Source: Azospirillum endophyticum (GTDB lineage Bacteria; Pseudomonadota; Alphaproteobacteria; Azospirillales; Azospirillaceae). From it: a stretch of DNA of 64,000 nucleotides. The notes under the pieces are model-generated. The model had not been told where the DNA came from. It ran no database searches and saw nothing but the letters and a program-made list of their open reading frames with translations. Shown in pieces: positions 37,797 to 47,100 of the stretch; the first letter of the stretch is position 1, and every line of letters starts with the position of its first letter. The stretch lies in the NCBI RefSeq assembly GCF_016595245.1, contig NZ_JAENHM010000007.1, positions 115,830-179,829 on the forward strand, written 5' to 3'. The translations under genes were made by a program, and so were the position numbers.

Positions 37797-38504
37797 TCAG
37801 GATGCCACCGGCGCGGCGAAGGCGTAGCCGCGGGAACGGAGGGTCCGCAGCGGCAGGACTTCGCCGGCCTCGCTTTCCACCTTGCGGCGGAGCCGGTGCA
37901 GCAGCAGGTCGATGCCGCGGTCGTCGACCGCGAGGTGGGCGGCCAGCACCCGCCGCTCGATCACCGCTTCCGGAGCGTCGAAGAAGGGGGTCAGCAGTTT
38001 CACCTCGACCTCGCTCAACGAAATCGCCGTGCCGCCCGGCGTCAGCAGGCGCCAACGGGCGGCTTCCAGGCGCCAGGGGCGCGCCTCGGTCGAAGGCTGG
38101 CCGCCGCGCCGCCGCATGACCGCGGCGATCGCCGCCTCCAGTTCGCGCATGTCCAGCGGCTTGACCAGATAGATGTCGGCCCCGGCGTTCAGGCCGAGGA
38201 TGCGGTCCTCGACCCGGCCGCGCGCGGTCATGACCACCACGGCGATCCCGGGATCGCCGGGCCGTTCATTCGCGGCCAGCCGCCGGGCGATCGAGACGCC
38301 GTCCTCCTCCGGCAGGCCGAGGTCGAGGAGGATCACGTCGGGACGGCGCTCGGCGATGGCCTCGTCCATCGCCCGCCCGCAATCGGCGGCCCGCACGGTG
38401 AAACCGCGCGCCCTGAGATAGGCGACGACCTCCTCCGCCAGATCCGCGTGATCCTCGACAACCAGCACGTCCAGCATGGCCGGCGGTCCCTCCCTCTTGC
38501 TCAT
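37797..38504 (-). CDS. OmpR/PhoB-family response regulator
   Basis: A 235-residue regulator. The receiver domain has the phospho-acceptor Asp in ILLDLGLPEEDG (about residue 61) and the Lys of YLVKPLD. The winged-helix DNA-binding domain is at about 135-230 (ISLSEVEVKLLTPFF ... LLLHRLRRKVE ... LRTLRSRGYAF). The ATG at 38504 has AAGGAT seven bases upstream; the ATG at 38477 is an alternative that starts directly at MLDVLVVEDH. It follows the histidine kinase gene by 35 bases and is its evident partner, last in a five-gene operon. Confidence 0.92.
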   Translation of the reverse strand: MSKREGPPAMLDVLVVEDHADLAEEVVAYLRARGFTVRAADCGRAMDEAIAERRPDVILLDLGLPEEDGVSIARRLAANERPGDPGIAVVVMTARGRVEDRILGLNAGADIYLVKPLDMRELEAAIAAVMRRRGGQPSTEARPWRLEAARWRLLTPGGTAISLSEVEVKLLTPFFDAPEAVIERRVLAAHLAVDDRGIDLLLHRLRRKVESEAGEVLPLRTLRSRGYAFAAPVAS

Positions 38505-38539
38505 CCCGATCCTTACAACGCCATTTTCCAGGAAAGCGC

Positions 38540-40972
38540 TCAGGCGAACGCCCCATCCGCATCGGACGGCCCGATGTCCGGCAAGCGCAGCCGGATCGTG
38601 AAAAGCGCGCCGCCGCCGGGACGGTTGCGCACGCCGACCGTACCGCCATGGGCGGTCACGATGTGGCGGGTCAGATGCAGCCCCAGACCGGCCCCCGGAA
38701 TCCGTCCCGTGGCGGCGCCGCGCTGGTATTTCTCGAAGATGCGCTCGCGCTCGCCCTCCGGGATGCCCGGTCCGCGGTCGGCGACGGAGAAGACGGCATC
38801 GTCGCCCTCGCGCCGGAGCGCGACCTCGATCATGCCGTCGGACGGCGCGTATTTCACCGCGTTCTCCATCAGGTTGGACAGCGCGATGCCGAGAAGCTGC
38901 TCGTCGCCGGCCAGATCGGGCAGGTCCTCGGCGGCGACGCATAGGCGATGCTGCGGCGCGGCGGCCTGGGCCGCCTCGGCGATGCGGCAGACCAGTGCCC
39001 CCGGATCGAACAGGCTGGAGCGCAGCATCAATCCCGCCCCATCGATCCGGTCGTCCAGCAGGCAGGCCTCGATCATGCCGTTCATGTGGCGCACCGACCG
39101 CTCGATCCGCAGCAGGCGCTGCCCGGTCGCTTCGTCCGTGGCGGTCAGGCCCATGGTCTGGGCGGCCGTGCTGATCACCGCCAGCGGTGTGCGGAACTCG
39201 TGGCTGATCATGGCGAGGAACTGGCGCTGGGCCTCGCGGGCCGCCCGCTCCAGCGCGACCGAGGCGTCGGCGATCTCCTTCTCCTTGGTCAGTTCCTGTT
39301 CCAGCTGCTTGCGGCCGGTGATGTCGTTGACGGCGAGAAGACGGGCCGGCTGCCCCTGGTACTCGATCGGCACCATCGACACCAACGCCCAGAACCGGTT
39401 GCCGGCGCCGTCCAGCATCCCGGTTTCGGCATTCTCCACCCGTCCGTCGCGCTCCAGCATGGCCAGCAGGCGGTCGCGGTCGGCGGGGTCGTGGTAAAGG
39501 TCGCTGCCTCCCAGCTGGTCCCGCGCGCGGCGGTTGGCATAGAGCGGGGCCGAGCGGACCGCATCGGTCAGGACGATGGCGAGCGGCACAGCCTCCAGCG
39601 TCTGGCGAAGCTGCGCCTCGCGGTCCTGCAACGCCGCGTTCGCCCGGTCGAGAGCCGCCGTGCGCAGGGCGACCCGCTCGGCCAGTTCGGCCTCGTTGCG
39701 GCGCAGCGCGGTGACCAGGGCGCGCTGCGCCCGGTCCTTCTCCACCCGCAGCAGACGCAGCCGCGCCGCCTTCATGGCGCCGAAGAACAGCATTTCCACC
39801 ATGGGCGCGTAGACCGGAAGGAAGTAGGTGGCGTCGGTCCACGGCACGACGCCGGCATTGCGCAGCGCCGTCAGCACGTTCCCCGCGGCCAGCGCCGCCC
39901 AACCGGCGATCATGAAGCGTGCCGCGCGGTATCCGGCGAGCCAGGACTGGATGCTGGCGGCGAGGCCGGCAGCCAGGATCAGCAGGGTCAGGTTGCGCGG
40001 TCGCAGGACCACGTCGAGTTCGAAGTCGCCATCCAGGAACAGGTCGTAGACGACCAGCAGCGCGGTGCCGAGCAGGACGGGCGTGGCCAGGACCGGAACG
40101 ACCCAGCGGGCGCCGCGCCGCGCCGGCAGCGCCGCGAACAGGAAGCCGATGCCGAACACGCCGGAAATCACCAGCCAGACGAAGGGATTGCCGCCGCCGA
40201 TCGGCAGATGCCGCCCCCACAGGAGCGCATCGAGTCCGGTCATCGCCAGGATGTGCCCGGCGGTCGCGAAGGCGGACACCCCATAGAAGGCCAGCGCCAG
40301 GCTGGGAAGCGCCGCCGCCAGCACCACCGCGCAGCCGCCCAGCAGCAGAACCACGGTGACCAGGGCGGCATGGGCCAAATTCTCGACCTGTTCGGTGCGG
40401 ATCAGGGCGGCCGGCCGCCACAGATCGAGCGGCACGGCCATCGACCCGCTGGTGACGCCGCGGAACCACAGGGTGTGATGCCCGGCCGGCAGATCGACGA
40501 CGGCGGCATTCCGGCGGAACGGCAGCGACCGCGGGACATGGTCGCCCAGCACGGCGATCGGCTCGGCCGCCGGGCTCCAGGAGCCCCACACCTCCATCCG
40601 GTCGAAATTGGGAACGTCCAGCGTCAGGATGCGCCGTCCGGCGGACTGGGGAGCGACATCGATGCCGGTGCGCAGCCAGAGGGCGTCGGCGGTGATGCCG
40701 AGGCTGTAATCCTGCGACAGCCGGGGCGACGGGGTGAAGGGATCCGCCCCGGTGCGGCCGCGCAGATCGCCGATCGCCAAGCTGCGTCCGGGATCGCGCA
40801 GCATCATGAAGTCCGACAGGTCGACACGGTCCCGCCCGTCGACCAGCACGGGGTCCGCTGGCGCCGCCGTGGCCGGCAGCGCCAGCCACAGGAGGCCCAA
40901 CGGGAGGGTTACCGACAGGAGGATGGCGCGCAGGGCGGCTGTGCCGCCTGCGGCGAAGCGGCGCCGGCTCAT
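38540..40972 (-). CDS. Sensor histidine kinase with 7TMR-DISM input and PAS domain
   Basis: An 810-residue sensor. A signal peptide (about 1-37) leads into a periplasmic 7TMR-DISM extracellular domain (about 40-185), typically a jelly-roll fold that may bind carbohydrate. Seven membrane helices (about 200-400) follow, then a coiled coil, a PAS domain (about 455-560), HisKA with His591 in MISHEFRTPL, and HATPase (NLMENAVKYAPSDG, DRGPGIP, GAGLGLHLTRHI). Its start overlaps the stop of the glycosyltransferase gene (ATGA), so sensing and glycosyl transfer are encoded as a unit. Partner regulator: the gene at 37797. Confidence 0.92.
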   Translation of the reverse strand: MSRRRFAAGGTAALRAILLSVTLPLGLLWLALPATAAPADPVLVDGRDRVDLSDFMMLRDPGRSLAIGDLRGRTGADPFTPSPRLSQDYSLGITADALWLRTGIDVAPQSAGRRILTLDVPNFDRMEVWGSWSPAAEPIAVLGDHVPRSLPFRRNAAVVDLPAGHHTLWFRGVTSGSMAVPLDLWRPAALIRTEQVENLAHAALVTVVLLLGGCAVVLAAALPSLALAFYGVSAFATAGHILAMTGLDALLWGRHLPIGGGNPFVWLVISGVFGIGFLFAALPARRGARWVVPVLATPVLLGTALLVVYDLFLDGDFELDVVLRPRNLTLLILAAGLAASIQSWLAGYRAARFMIAGWAALAAGNVLTALRNAGVVPWTDATYFLPVYAPMVEMLFFGAMKAARLRLLRVEKDRAQRALVTALRRNEAELAERVALRTAALDRANAALQDREAQLRQTLEAVPLAIVLTDAVRSAPLYANRRARDQLGGSDLYHDPADRDRLLAMLERDGRVENAETGMLDGAGNRFWALVSMVPIEYQGQPARLLAVNDITGRKQLEQELTKEKEIADASVALERAAREAQRQFLAMISHEFRTPLAVISTAAQTMGLTATDEATGQRLLRIERSVRHMNGMIEACLLDDRIDGAGLMLRSSLFDPGALVCRIAEAAQAAAPQHRLCVAAEDLPDLAGDEQLLGIALSNLMENAVKYAPSDGMIEVALRREGDDAVFSVADRGPGIPEGERERIFEKYQRGAATGRIPGAGLGLHLTRHIVTAHGGTVGVRNRPGGGALFTIRLRLPDIGPSDADGAFA

Positions 40973-42156
40973 CCGCGACGCTCTCCCTCCAGGCCGCGCA
41001 ATCCTTCGGCGACTTCCCGGATCACGCCGTCCCAGTCTCCGCGCGCCGGCTGCCGGAACAGCCGAAGCGTCGGGTACCAGGGGGTGTCGGCACGCCCCAG
41101 CAGCCAGCGCCAGTCCGGCACATGCGGCAGCATCACCCAGGCCGGCCGACCGAGCGCCCCCGCCAGATGGACCGGGGCGCTGTCGACCGAGACCAGCAGG
41201 TCGGCATGGGTCAGAATCGCGGCGGTGTCCTCGAAATCGGCGATGGCATCGGACAGGCGCTCGATCCGCATTCCCCGCGGCGGCGTGGATGCCTGATCGG
41301 CGGCGGGCCCCTTCTGCAGCGCCAGGAAGGTCGTGCCGGTGCTTGCCAGAGGCGCCAGCCGGTCCAGCGCCATCGACCGGTTCGCGTCGTTGAGATGGGT
41401 CGGGCGACCGGCCCACACCAGCCCGACCAGCGGCCGGGGCAGGGATTTCAGCCGCCGGCCCCACCGCTTCACCCGCACCGGATCGGCGGCCAGATAGGGC
41501 GCCCACTCCCGGTCGAGGCCAGGCAGGTCGGACAGCTGCAACCCCATCGCCATCGGCAGGCTCATCATCTCGCAATGGGCGTCGAAGGGCGGCGGCAGGC
41601 TGCCGCGCAGCACGAGTTCATCGGCCCGGCCCCAGTCCATGCCCGTCAGGCGCCGGGCGAAGCCGACCTGTTCGTGGTTGATCTGGAGAACGATGCGCGC
41701 CTGGCTGCGCCGCTTGGCCCAGGCGACCATGCGCAGGAACTGGAAGGTGTCGCCATAGCCCTGTTCGTCATGGATCAGCAGCGTCTTGCCCGGGATGGGC
41801 CGGCCGTCCCAACGCGGGCGCTGCATCCTGCGTTCGAGCGGCATGGTATGGACCATGTTGTAGCGGTAGCGGTATTCCCGCCAGCCGCGCTCGAACTCCC
41901 CCATCAGCAGCAACAGTTCCGCCAGCTCGAAGCGGATGGTCAGGTTGCCGGGCAGGCGGTCGGCCATCAGCGTATAGATGTCCAGAGATTCGCCGACGCG
42001 GCCCTGGATCCGCAGCGCCACCGCCAGCAGATGCCACAGCCCGACGGCTCCGCCGCCATCCGCCAGCGCCTGCCGGGCGCAACGCTCCGCCTCCTCCGGC
42101 CGGCCGGCCTCCAGATGGGCGCGCCCCTCCGCCTCCAGCTCCGCCGCGCTCTTCAT
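40969..42156 (-). CDS. TPR protein fused to a GT9-like glycosyltransferase domain
   Basis: A 395-residue protein. TPR-like helices fill about 1-100. A domain resembling heptosyltransferase-type (GT-B, family 9-like) enzymes follows: GKTLLIHDEQGYGDTFQFLR, then GLVWAGRPTHLNDANRSM, and the nucleotide-sugar region LLVSVDSAPVHLAGALGRPAWVML. The WRWLLGRADTPWYPTLRLFRQ end is shared by TPR-linked members of this family. Acceptor and sugar are unknown. Autotransporter heptosyltransferases belong to the same wider family, and an autotransporter gene lies 1.9 kb away. Four-base overlaps occur at both ends. Confidence 0.75.
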   Translation of the reverse strand: MKSAAELEAEGRAHLEAGRPEEAERCARQALADGGGAVGLWHLLAVALRIQGRVGESLDIYTLMADRLPGNLTIRFELAELLLLMGEFERGWREYRYRYNMVHTMPLERRMQRPRWDGRPIPGKTLLIHDEQGYGDTFQFLRMVAWAKRRSQARIVLQINHEQVGFARRLTGMDWGRADELVLRGSLPPPFDAHCEMMSLPMAMGLQLSDLPGLDREWAPYLAADPVRVKRWGRRLKSLPRPLVGLVWAGRPTHLNDANRSMALDRLAPLASTGTTFLALQKGPAADQASTPPRGMRIERLSDAIADFEDTAAILTHADLLVSVDSAPVHLAGALGRPAWVMLPHVPDWRWLLGRADTPWYPTLRLFRQPARGDWDGVIREVAEGLRGLEGERRG

Positions 42157-43157
42157 GACGGGCCGCCCTCCCCGGTCTCGGCAGGTGCGATGCGGTCGGC
42201 ATCGGCGTACCGGCCGAGGATGGCGAGCGCCACGGCATCGGCCGGATGGAGGACCAGGGCCCGCCGCGCTTCGGCCCGTGCCTCGGCGGTGCGGCCGAGG
42301 CCCGCCAGCGCCCGGGCCCGTCCGGCAGCCAGCCCGGGATAATGGGGGGAGAAATCGCGCAATGCCTCCAGCCAGGCCAGAGCCTCGTGCCAGCGTCCGC
42401 GCGCACCCTCCAGCGCCGAGGCGTTGATATAGGCGTCGCCCAGATGAGGATCCAGATCGACCGCCCGCCGCAGCAGGTCCAGCCCCTCGTCCGGCCGCAC
42501 CGCGGCGACCAGGCCGCCCAGGTTGCTGCAGGCGTCGGCATAGTGCGGATCGAGGGCCAGCGCCGCGTCGTAGCGGGATGCCGCTTCGGCGGGACGGCCC
42601 AACAGGCGCAGGGTGTTGCCCAGGTTGTTGTGCCCTTCGGCGAAACCGGGGGTGAGAGCCAGCACACGTTGCAGGCAGTGGGCGCTGGCGGCGAGCTTGC
42701 CGGCCTGCTGGAGAATGATGCCGAGGTTGCTCCAGGCGCCGTCGAGCGTCCGGTCGGCGGCGACGGCACGCCGTGCCGCCCGCTCCGCCTCCGCCAGCCG
42801 CCCGCGGCGCCGGCAGAGTTCGGCGAGGTTGCTGGCATAGGCGGCGGGCACGCCGGGCACCGCAACCGCCTGCGTCAGCAGATCGATCGCCAGATCGGCC
42901 CGGCCCGCGCCATCGGCGATCAGACCCAGCAGGTGCAGCGTGTCGCACTGGCCGGGCCAGACCGCCAGCACTTGGCGGCAGAGGATTTCCGCCTCCTGCA
43001 CCTGTCCCGCCTGCCAGTGGCGATAGGCGAGGTCGATGGCCGTTTCCACCGGGATGCCCTGCGGTTGCGACTGCGGCGGCGTGGTCCGGCCGGCCGCCGG
43101 CCCTCCCGGAAATCCGCCACGCGCCGCCTTGCCCGTCCTGCCGGTCTTCCGCGTCAT
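42153..43157 (-). CDS. Tetratricopeptide-repeat protein
   Basis: A 334-residue protein with about eight TPR units from residue ~35 to the end. Examples are AYASNLAELCRRRGRLAEAE, AWSNLGIILQQAGKLAASA and GHNNLGNTLRLLGRPAEAA. The first ~35 residues are basic and Pro-rich with no signal peptide, so it is probably cytosolic. TPR arrays of this kind often hold protein substrates for a linked glycosyltransferase. The next gene has TPR plus a transferase domain and overlaps it by four bases. It starts seven bases after the IalB-like gene. Confidence 0.88.
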   Translation of the reverse strand: MTRKTGRTGKAARGGFPGGPAAGRTTPPQSQPQGIPVETAIDLAYRHWQAGQVQEAEILCRQVLAVWPGQCDTLHLLGLIADGAGRADLAIDLLTQAVAVPGVPAAYASNLAELCRRRGRLAEAERAARRAVAADRTLDGAWSNLGIILQQAGKLAASAHCLQRVLALTPGFAEGHNNLGNTLRLLGRPAEAASRYDAALALDPHYADACSNLGGLVAAVRPDEGLDLLRRAVDLDPHLGDAYINASALEGARGRWHEALAWLEALRDFSPHYPGLAAGRARALAGLGRTAEARAEARRALVLHPADAVALAILGRYADADRIAPAETGEGGPS

Positions 43158-43164
43158 GGCCGCC

Positions 43165-43668
43165 CTATTTCCTGAGCTGCTTCAGGGCGGCATCCACCCC
43201 TTTCAGCGATATCGGGATGTCCAGCGCATTCCGGTCGGCGCCGACGAAGCGCATGGTCATGCGGGCGCCGCGCCGGATCTGGTCCAGCGTCGGCTGGTCC
43301 ATGTCAGCCACCGCCCGGCAGCCGCCGGGCTGGCAGCTCTCGTAGGGCAGCGTCACCGGCTTGCCGGCGTCGATGGACATCCCCAGGCCCGGCGCCAGCA
43401 GCACGCCGATCGGCACCGTCACGATCATCCGGGGGCGACCTTCCGGTCCGAAATAGCCGAGCCGGATGTTCAGCAGGACGGTGTTGGCCGGCATCGCCAC
43501 GGCATACTGCTCGACATAGCAGACCTCCCGCTCCCCTTCCTTCACGCATTGCCTGTTCCACAAGGGGGGAGCGGCGGCTTCGTCCGCCGCCGGCTTTCCC
43601 TGGGCGAAGGCGGCGCTTCCGGCGACGGCCAACAGGCCGGCTAGTCCGGCTCCCTTGAGGATGTTCAT
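43165..43668 (-). CDS. Invasion-associated locus B (IalB) family periplasmic protein
   Basis: A 167-residue exported protein: signal peptide about 1-22 (ILKGAGLAGLLAVAGSAAFA), then an IalB-like domain. Four Cys (about 41, 50, 112, 117) are placed to form two disulfides, the last pair in ESCQPGGC. The family was named in Bartonella but is widespread in free-living alphaproteobacteria; its molecular role is unknown to me. I choose ATG 43668 (GGAG five bases upstream) over GTG 43671. It is first in the operon with the TPR, glycosyltransferase and two-component genes. Confidence 0.85.
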   Translation of the reverse strand: MNILKGAGLAGLLAVAGSAAFAQGKPAADEAAAPPLWNRQCVKEGEREVCYVEQYAVAMPANTVLLNIRLGYFGPEGRPRMIVTVPIGVLLAPGLGMSIDAGKPVTLPYESCQPGGCRAVADMDQPTLDQIRRGARMTMRFVGADRNALDIPISLKGVDAALKQLRK

Positions 43669-43702
43669 CACAACTCCACAGAGATTCGTAGAAAATTGAC
43701 CC

Positions 43703-43723
43703 TTCTCTCCAAATAAGAGAGAA
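43703..43723. promoter_or_regulatory. 7-bp inverted repeat in the ialB leader/promoter
   Basis: TTCTCTC (43703-43709) and GAGAGAA (43717-43723) are perfect complements around CAAATAA, 35-55 bases upstream of the IalB start. It may be an operator or a leader hairpin. Confidence 0.5.
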
Positions 43724-43725
43724 AT

Positions 43726-43751
43726 CTTTCAAAACCTTTCAGGCGCTTTCA
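43726..43751 (-). promoter_or_regulatory. Three TGAAAG direct repeats spaced exactly 10 bp
   Basis: CTTTCA occurs at 43726-43731, 43736-43741 and 43746-43751 (TGAAAG on the minus strand), with four-base spacers. The 10-bp period puts all copies on one face of the helix, as in binding sites of OmpR/PhoB-type regulators. The ialB operon ends in exactly such a regulator, so autoregulation is a reasonable inference. Confidence 0.6.
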
Positions 43752-43909
43752 TTGTATTTCCGTCACCGTAAACAGGTCGTTAACAAACTTAACCGGATGT
43801 TGGTTCACTGAATTCTAAATTGCACTCCAGATTGATTCGGATTGTCAGAATTTGTTTCTGGAATTTGGCAGTCGATATCGAATAAAAGCGAATGAACATC
43901 CCACTCAGC

Positions 43910-43934
43910 GGTGACTCTGCAACCAGGAGTCGCC
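43910..43934. promoter_or_regulatory. Inverted repeat containing two GANTC methylation sites
   Basis: GGTGACTC (43910-43917) and GAGTCGCC (43927-43934) match in seven of eight pairs. Each arm contains a GANTC site (GACTC and GAGTC). It lies about 255 bases upstream of the autotransporter start. A GcrA/CcrM link is inference only. Confidence 0.4.
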
Positions 43935-44186
43935 AATCCAAGTTTACCGATGTGTTCATGACAGACCCCCTATCTCGGCGGACCCGCAGCGTCGCGCCGG
44001 CCGAACGCGACCGGCACGGCTGAACCGGGATACCGGTCCGCAGGCCGCCGTCGTCCGCCACCGGCACCCGCAATCACTTCATCGCCCGCTCACGCGCCCG
44101 GCGGCCCTCCCATCGCGTCCTCCCCCGGGAACGGACAGCCGTCCTGCCGCCCAATGCCAAGCCCCCGACGCACGAAAGCCACGCCC

Positions 44187-47100
44187 ATGACGTCGATCGT
44201 TCCCGCGCACAGGAATGCCACTCTCCGCCGGACGCTGCTGACCGGCGTGTCCCTGATCGTCATGCTCGGCGTCCTCGGACCGATGGCGACGTCTCCGGCC
44301 ACGGCGCAGTCGACCACCACCGTCTCGTCGTCCGTCAGTTCGGTCCAGACGGTCACGGGCGGAAACAGCCTGTCGATCACGTCGACCGGCACGATCTCGC
44401 ACACGCTGTCGTCGACTGCCGGCGTGGTGGCCACCGGCACGATCGGGTCCATCGTGAACCAGGGCGTCGTCAAGGCGGATTACGGCGTGAGCGTCGCCTC
44501 CGGCGCCTCGATCGGCACGATCGACAACAGCGGCACCATCGGCCAATCGGGGCGCGCTCTCTTCATCTCGGGCGGGACAATCGGCACGATCAGCAATTCC
44601 GGAACGCTCACCGGCTATTCGGTGTACGGAGACGGCATCTATGTGACCGGTGCTGCCAGCATCGGGACGATCGCCAACACCGGAGCCGTGCTGGCGCCGC
44701 AAGGCACGGCCTTCAACCTCCTCCTGGGCGCCACCGGCACAATCGGCTTGATCGTTAATTCGGGAGTGACCAGCGGCGCGAATTCCTTCTTGAATTTGGC
44801 GGGAGGAACGATCGGGTCGTTCGTCAACAGCGGCACCTTCATTCCCAACACCGCCTCCAGCAACATTGCGGTTGGCATCAACGGGACGGGCGCCGCGATC
44901 ACGTCCTTCACCAACTCGGGCACGATCGCGGCCGGCGGCGCCATCGGCGTCACCACCGGGTTGATCGGCACGCTGATCAACAGCGGCCTGCTGCAAGGTT
45001 CGTTCAGCGGCGCCCAAGCGGTCTATGTCAGTGCCAGCGGCACGCTGACTTCGATCGCTAACACAGGCACGATCGCCGGCAACATCGCGAACGCCAGCAC
45101 GCGCCCTCTGACGATCACCGGCGGAACGGGGACCGTCTACGGCTCGTTGCTCGGCCGCGTGGGCGGCAGTTCCGTCTCCACCATCACGTCCGGCGGCGAC
45201 CTGACGCTGGCCGGCAACACATTCCTGAACAACAACATTTCCGTCAACTCCGGGGCGGGCACGGTCACCAACACCGGCACCCTGTACACAGAGCGCGCCA
45301 CGACGATCACCGGCGCCTACAACCAGGGTGCGGCAACGCTCATCGCCGGTGTCACCAACGGCTCCACCTATGGCGCCCTGTCGGTCAGCGGCGCGGCGAC
45401 CCTGACCAACGGCTCCATCGTCATGGAGGCGGCGCGCACCACCCTGGCCGGCAACCCGACCCTGGCAGGCGGAACCTACACCATCGTCAGCGCCGCCACG
45501 ACCGGCACCGACTACACCGGCGTCAGCGTGACGGCGCCGGGATTCGACGGCACCGTCGCCAGCAGCACCACCATCAGCGGAACCCTGAACCGCCTGCTGG
45601 TGACGCTGACGCCGACCACCCGGCTCTATTGGGACGGCGACGCCGTCGGCAATGCCGGCAACGCGGCGGTGGACGGCGGCAGCGGAACCTGGAGCAGCGC
45701 CGCGACCAACTGGACGAAGGCCGACGGAACGAACAACGGCATCCTGTCCGGCGCCACCATCACCCCGTTCTTCCAGGGCACGGCGGGAACGGTCGGCGTT
45801 TCGGGGACCGTCGCGGCGGCGGGCCTGTCCTTCGCGACCGACGGCTACCTGCTCACCGGCGGCACGATCCGTCTGACCGCATCGCCGTCGACCATCACCA
45901 CCGACAGCGGGGTCGGCGCGACCATCGCCTCGGTCCTCACCGGCTCGGGCGGGCTGTACAAGGCGGGGGCGGGTTCCCTGTTGCTTTCGGGCACGAACAG
46001 CTTCTCCGGCGCCACCACCATCGTCGGCGGCACATTGACGGTCGGCGGCGGCGACGCGCTCTCGGACTCGGCGGGGGTGACGGTCAATACCGGCGCCGCT
46101 TTCCAACTCGCCGCCAGCGAAACCATCGGCGCGCTGTCCGGCGCGGGCAATATCCTGCTCGGCGCCAACACCCTGACGGTCGGCGGCTTCTCCGGCACCA
46201 CCATCACCGGGTCGATCTCCGGCACCGGCGGCAAGCTGGTGAAGACCTCCGGCACCACGCTGACGCTCGCCGGGACCAACGACTACAGCGGCGGCACCGA
46301 CATCACCGGCGGCACTTTGGCGGCGACCAGCGCCCTGCCATCCAGCGGGGCGGTGACGGTCGCGTCCGGCGCGGCGCTGAAGATCGACACCAGCCAGACC
46401 ATCGGCCTGCTGTCGGGCGCCGGCGACATCCTGCTCGGCGCCAACAGCCTGACGACGGAGGCGGCCACCGACGCCACGCTGTCCGGCTCGATCTCCGGCA
46501 CCGGCGGCTTCGTCAAGGCGGGCGCCGGCACGCTGACGCTGGCAGGGAGCAACAGCTACAGCGGCGGCACCAGCATCACCGCCGGCAGGCTGCACGTCAC
46601 CGGCACCATCGGCGCCGTCTCCATCGCATCGGGCGCGACGCTGAGCGGCACCGGCACGGTCGGGGCCATCGTCAACAGCGGCACCGTCGCGCTGGGCAGT
46701 TCGGTGCTGACCTCGACCGGCAACATGACCGGCACCGGGGCGATCACCGTCACCATCGGCCCGTCCGGGTCCGGCTACATCGTCAACGCGGTCAACACCG
46801 CCAACTACGCGCCCGGCGCCGGCACCGTCACCATCACTCCCACGCTGAACGGCGCCACCGTCGCCGACGGCACGAAGATCGCCCTGATCCGCGGCAACGG
46901 CGGCGGAACGGCCCCCGACTTCACCGGCACCACCGTCACCGTCGGCGGCAGCGGATCGGCGACCTGGATCGCCGCCGCCGGCACCGCCTATGTCGGATCG
47001 GTGGATATGAACGGCTACGCCATCACCGCCAACGACACGGTGCTGGTGGCGTCCGTGGCGTCGCCGCCCTCCCCGCCGCCGCCTCCCCCGCCGCCGGTGG

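Larger units (their letters stand above)
43669..44186. other. 518-bp AT-rich divergent regulatory region between ialB and the autotransporter
   Basis: GC content drops clearly here compared with the flanks. The region holds a 7-bp inverted repeat, three phased direct repeats, a second inverted repeat and four GANTC sites (43683, 43835, 43913, 43927), listed separately where defined. A possible 56-codon minus-strand reading frame (43789-43959) is weakly supported. Promoters for both flanking genes should lie here, but I cannot fix a clean -35/-10. Confidence 0.6.

Noticed and set aside
43789..43959. A possible 56-residue minus-strand peptide starting MNTSVNLDWRLL
   Set aside because: It has a passable AGGGGG ribosome site, but it lies in the AT-rich regulatory region and contains the GANTC inverted repeat; no other coding evidence. 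Left open as a very weak candidate.
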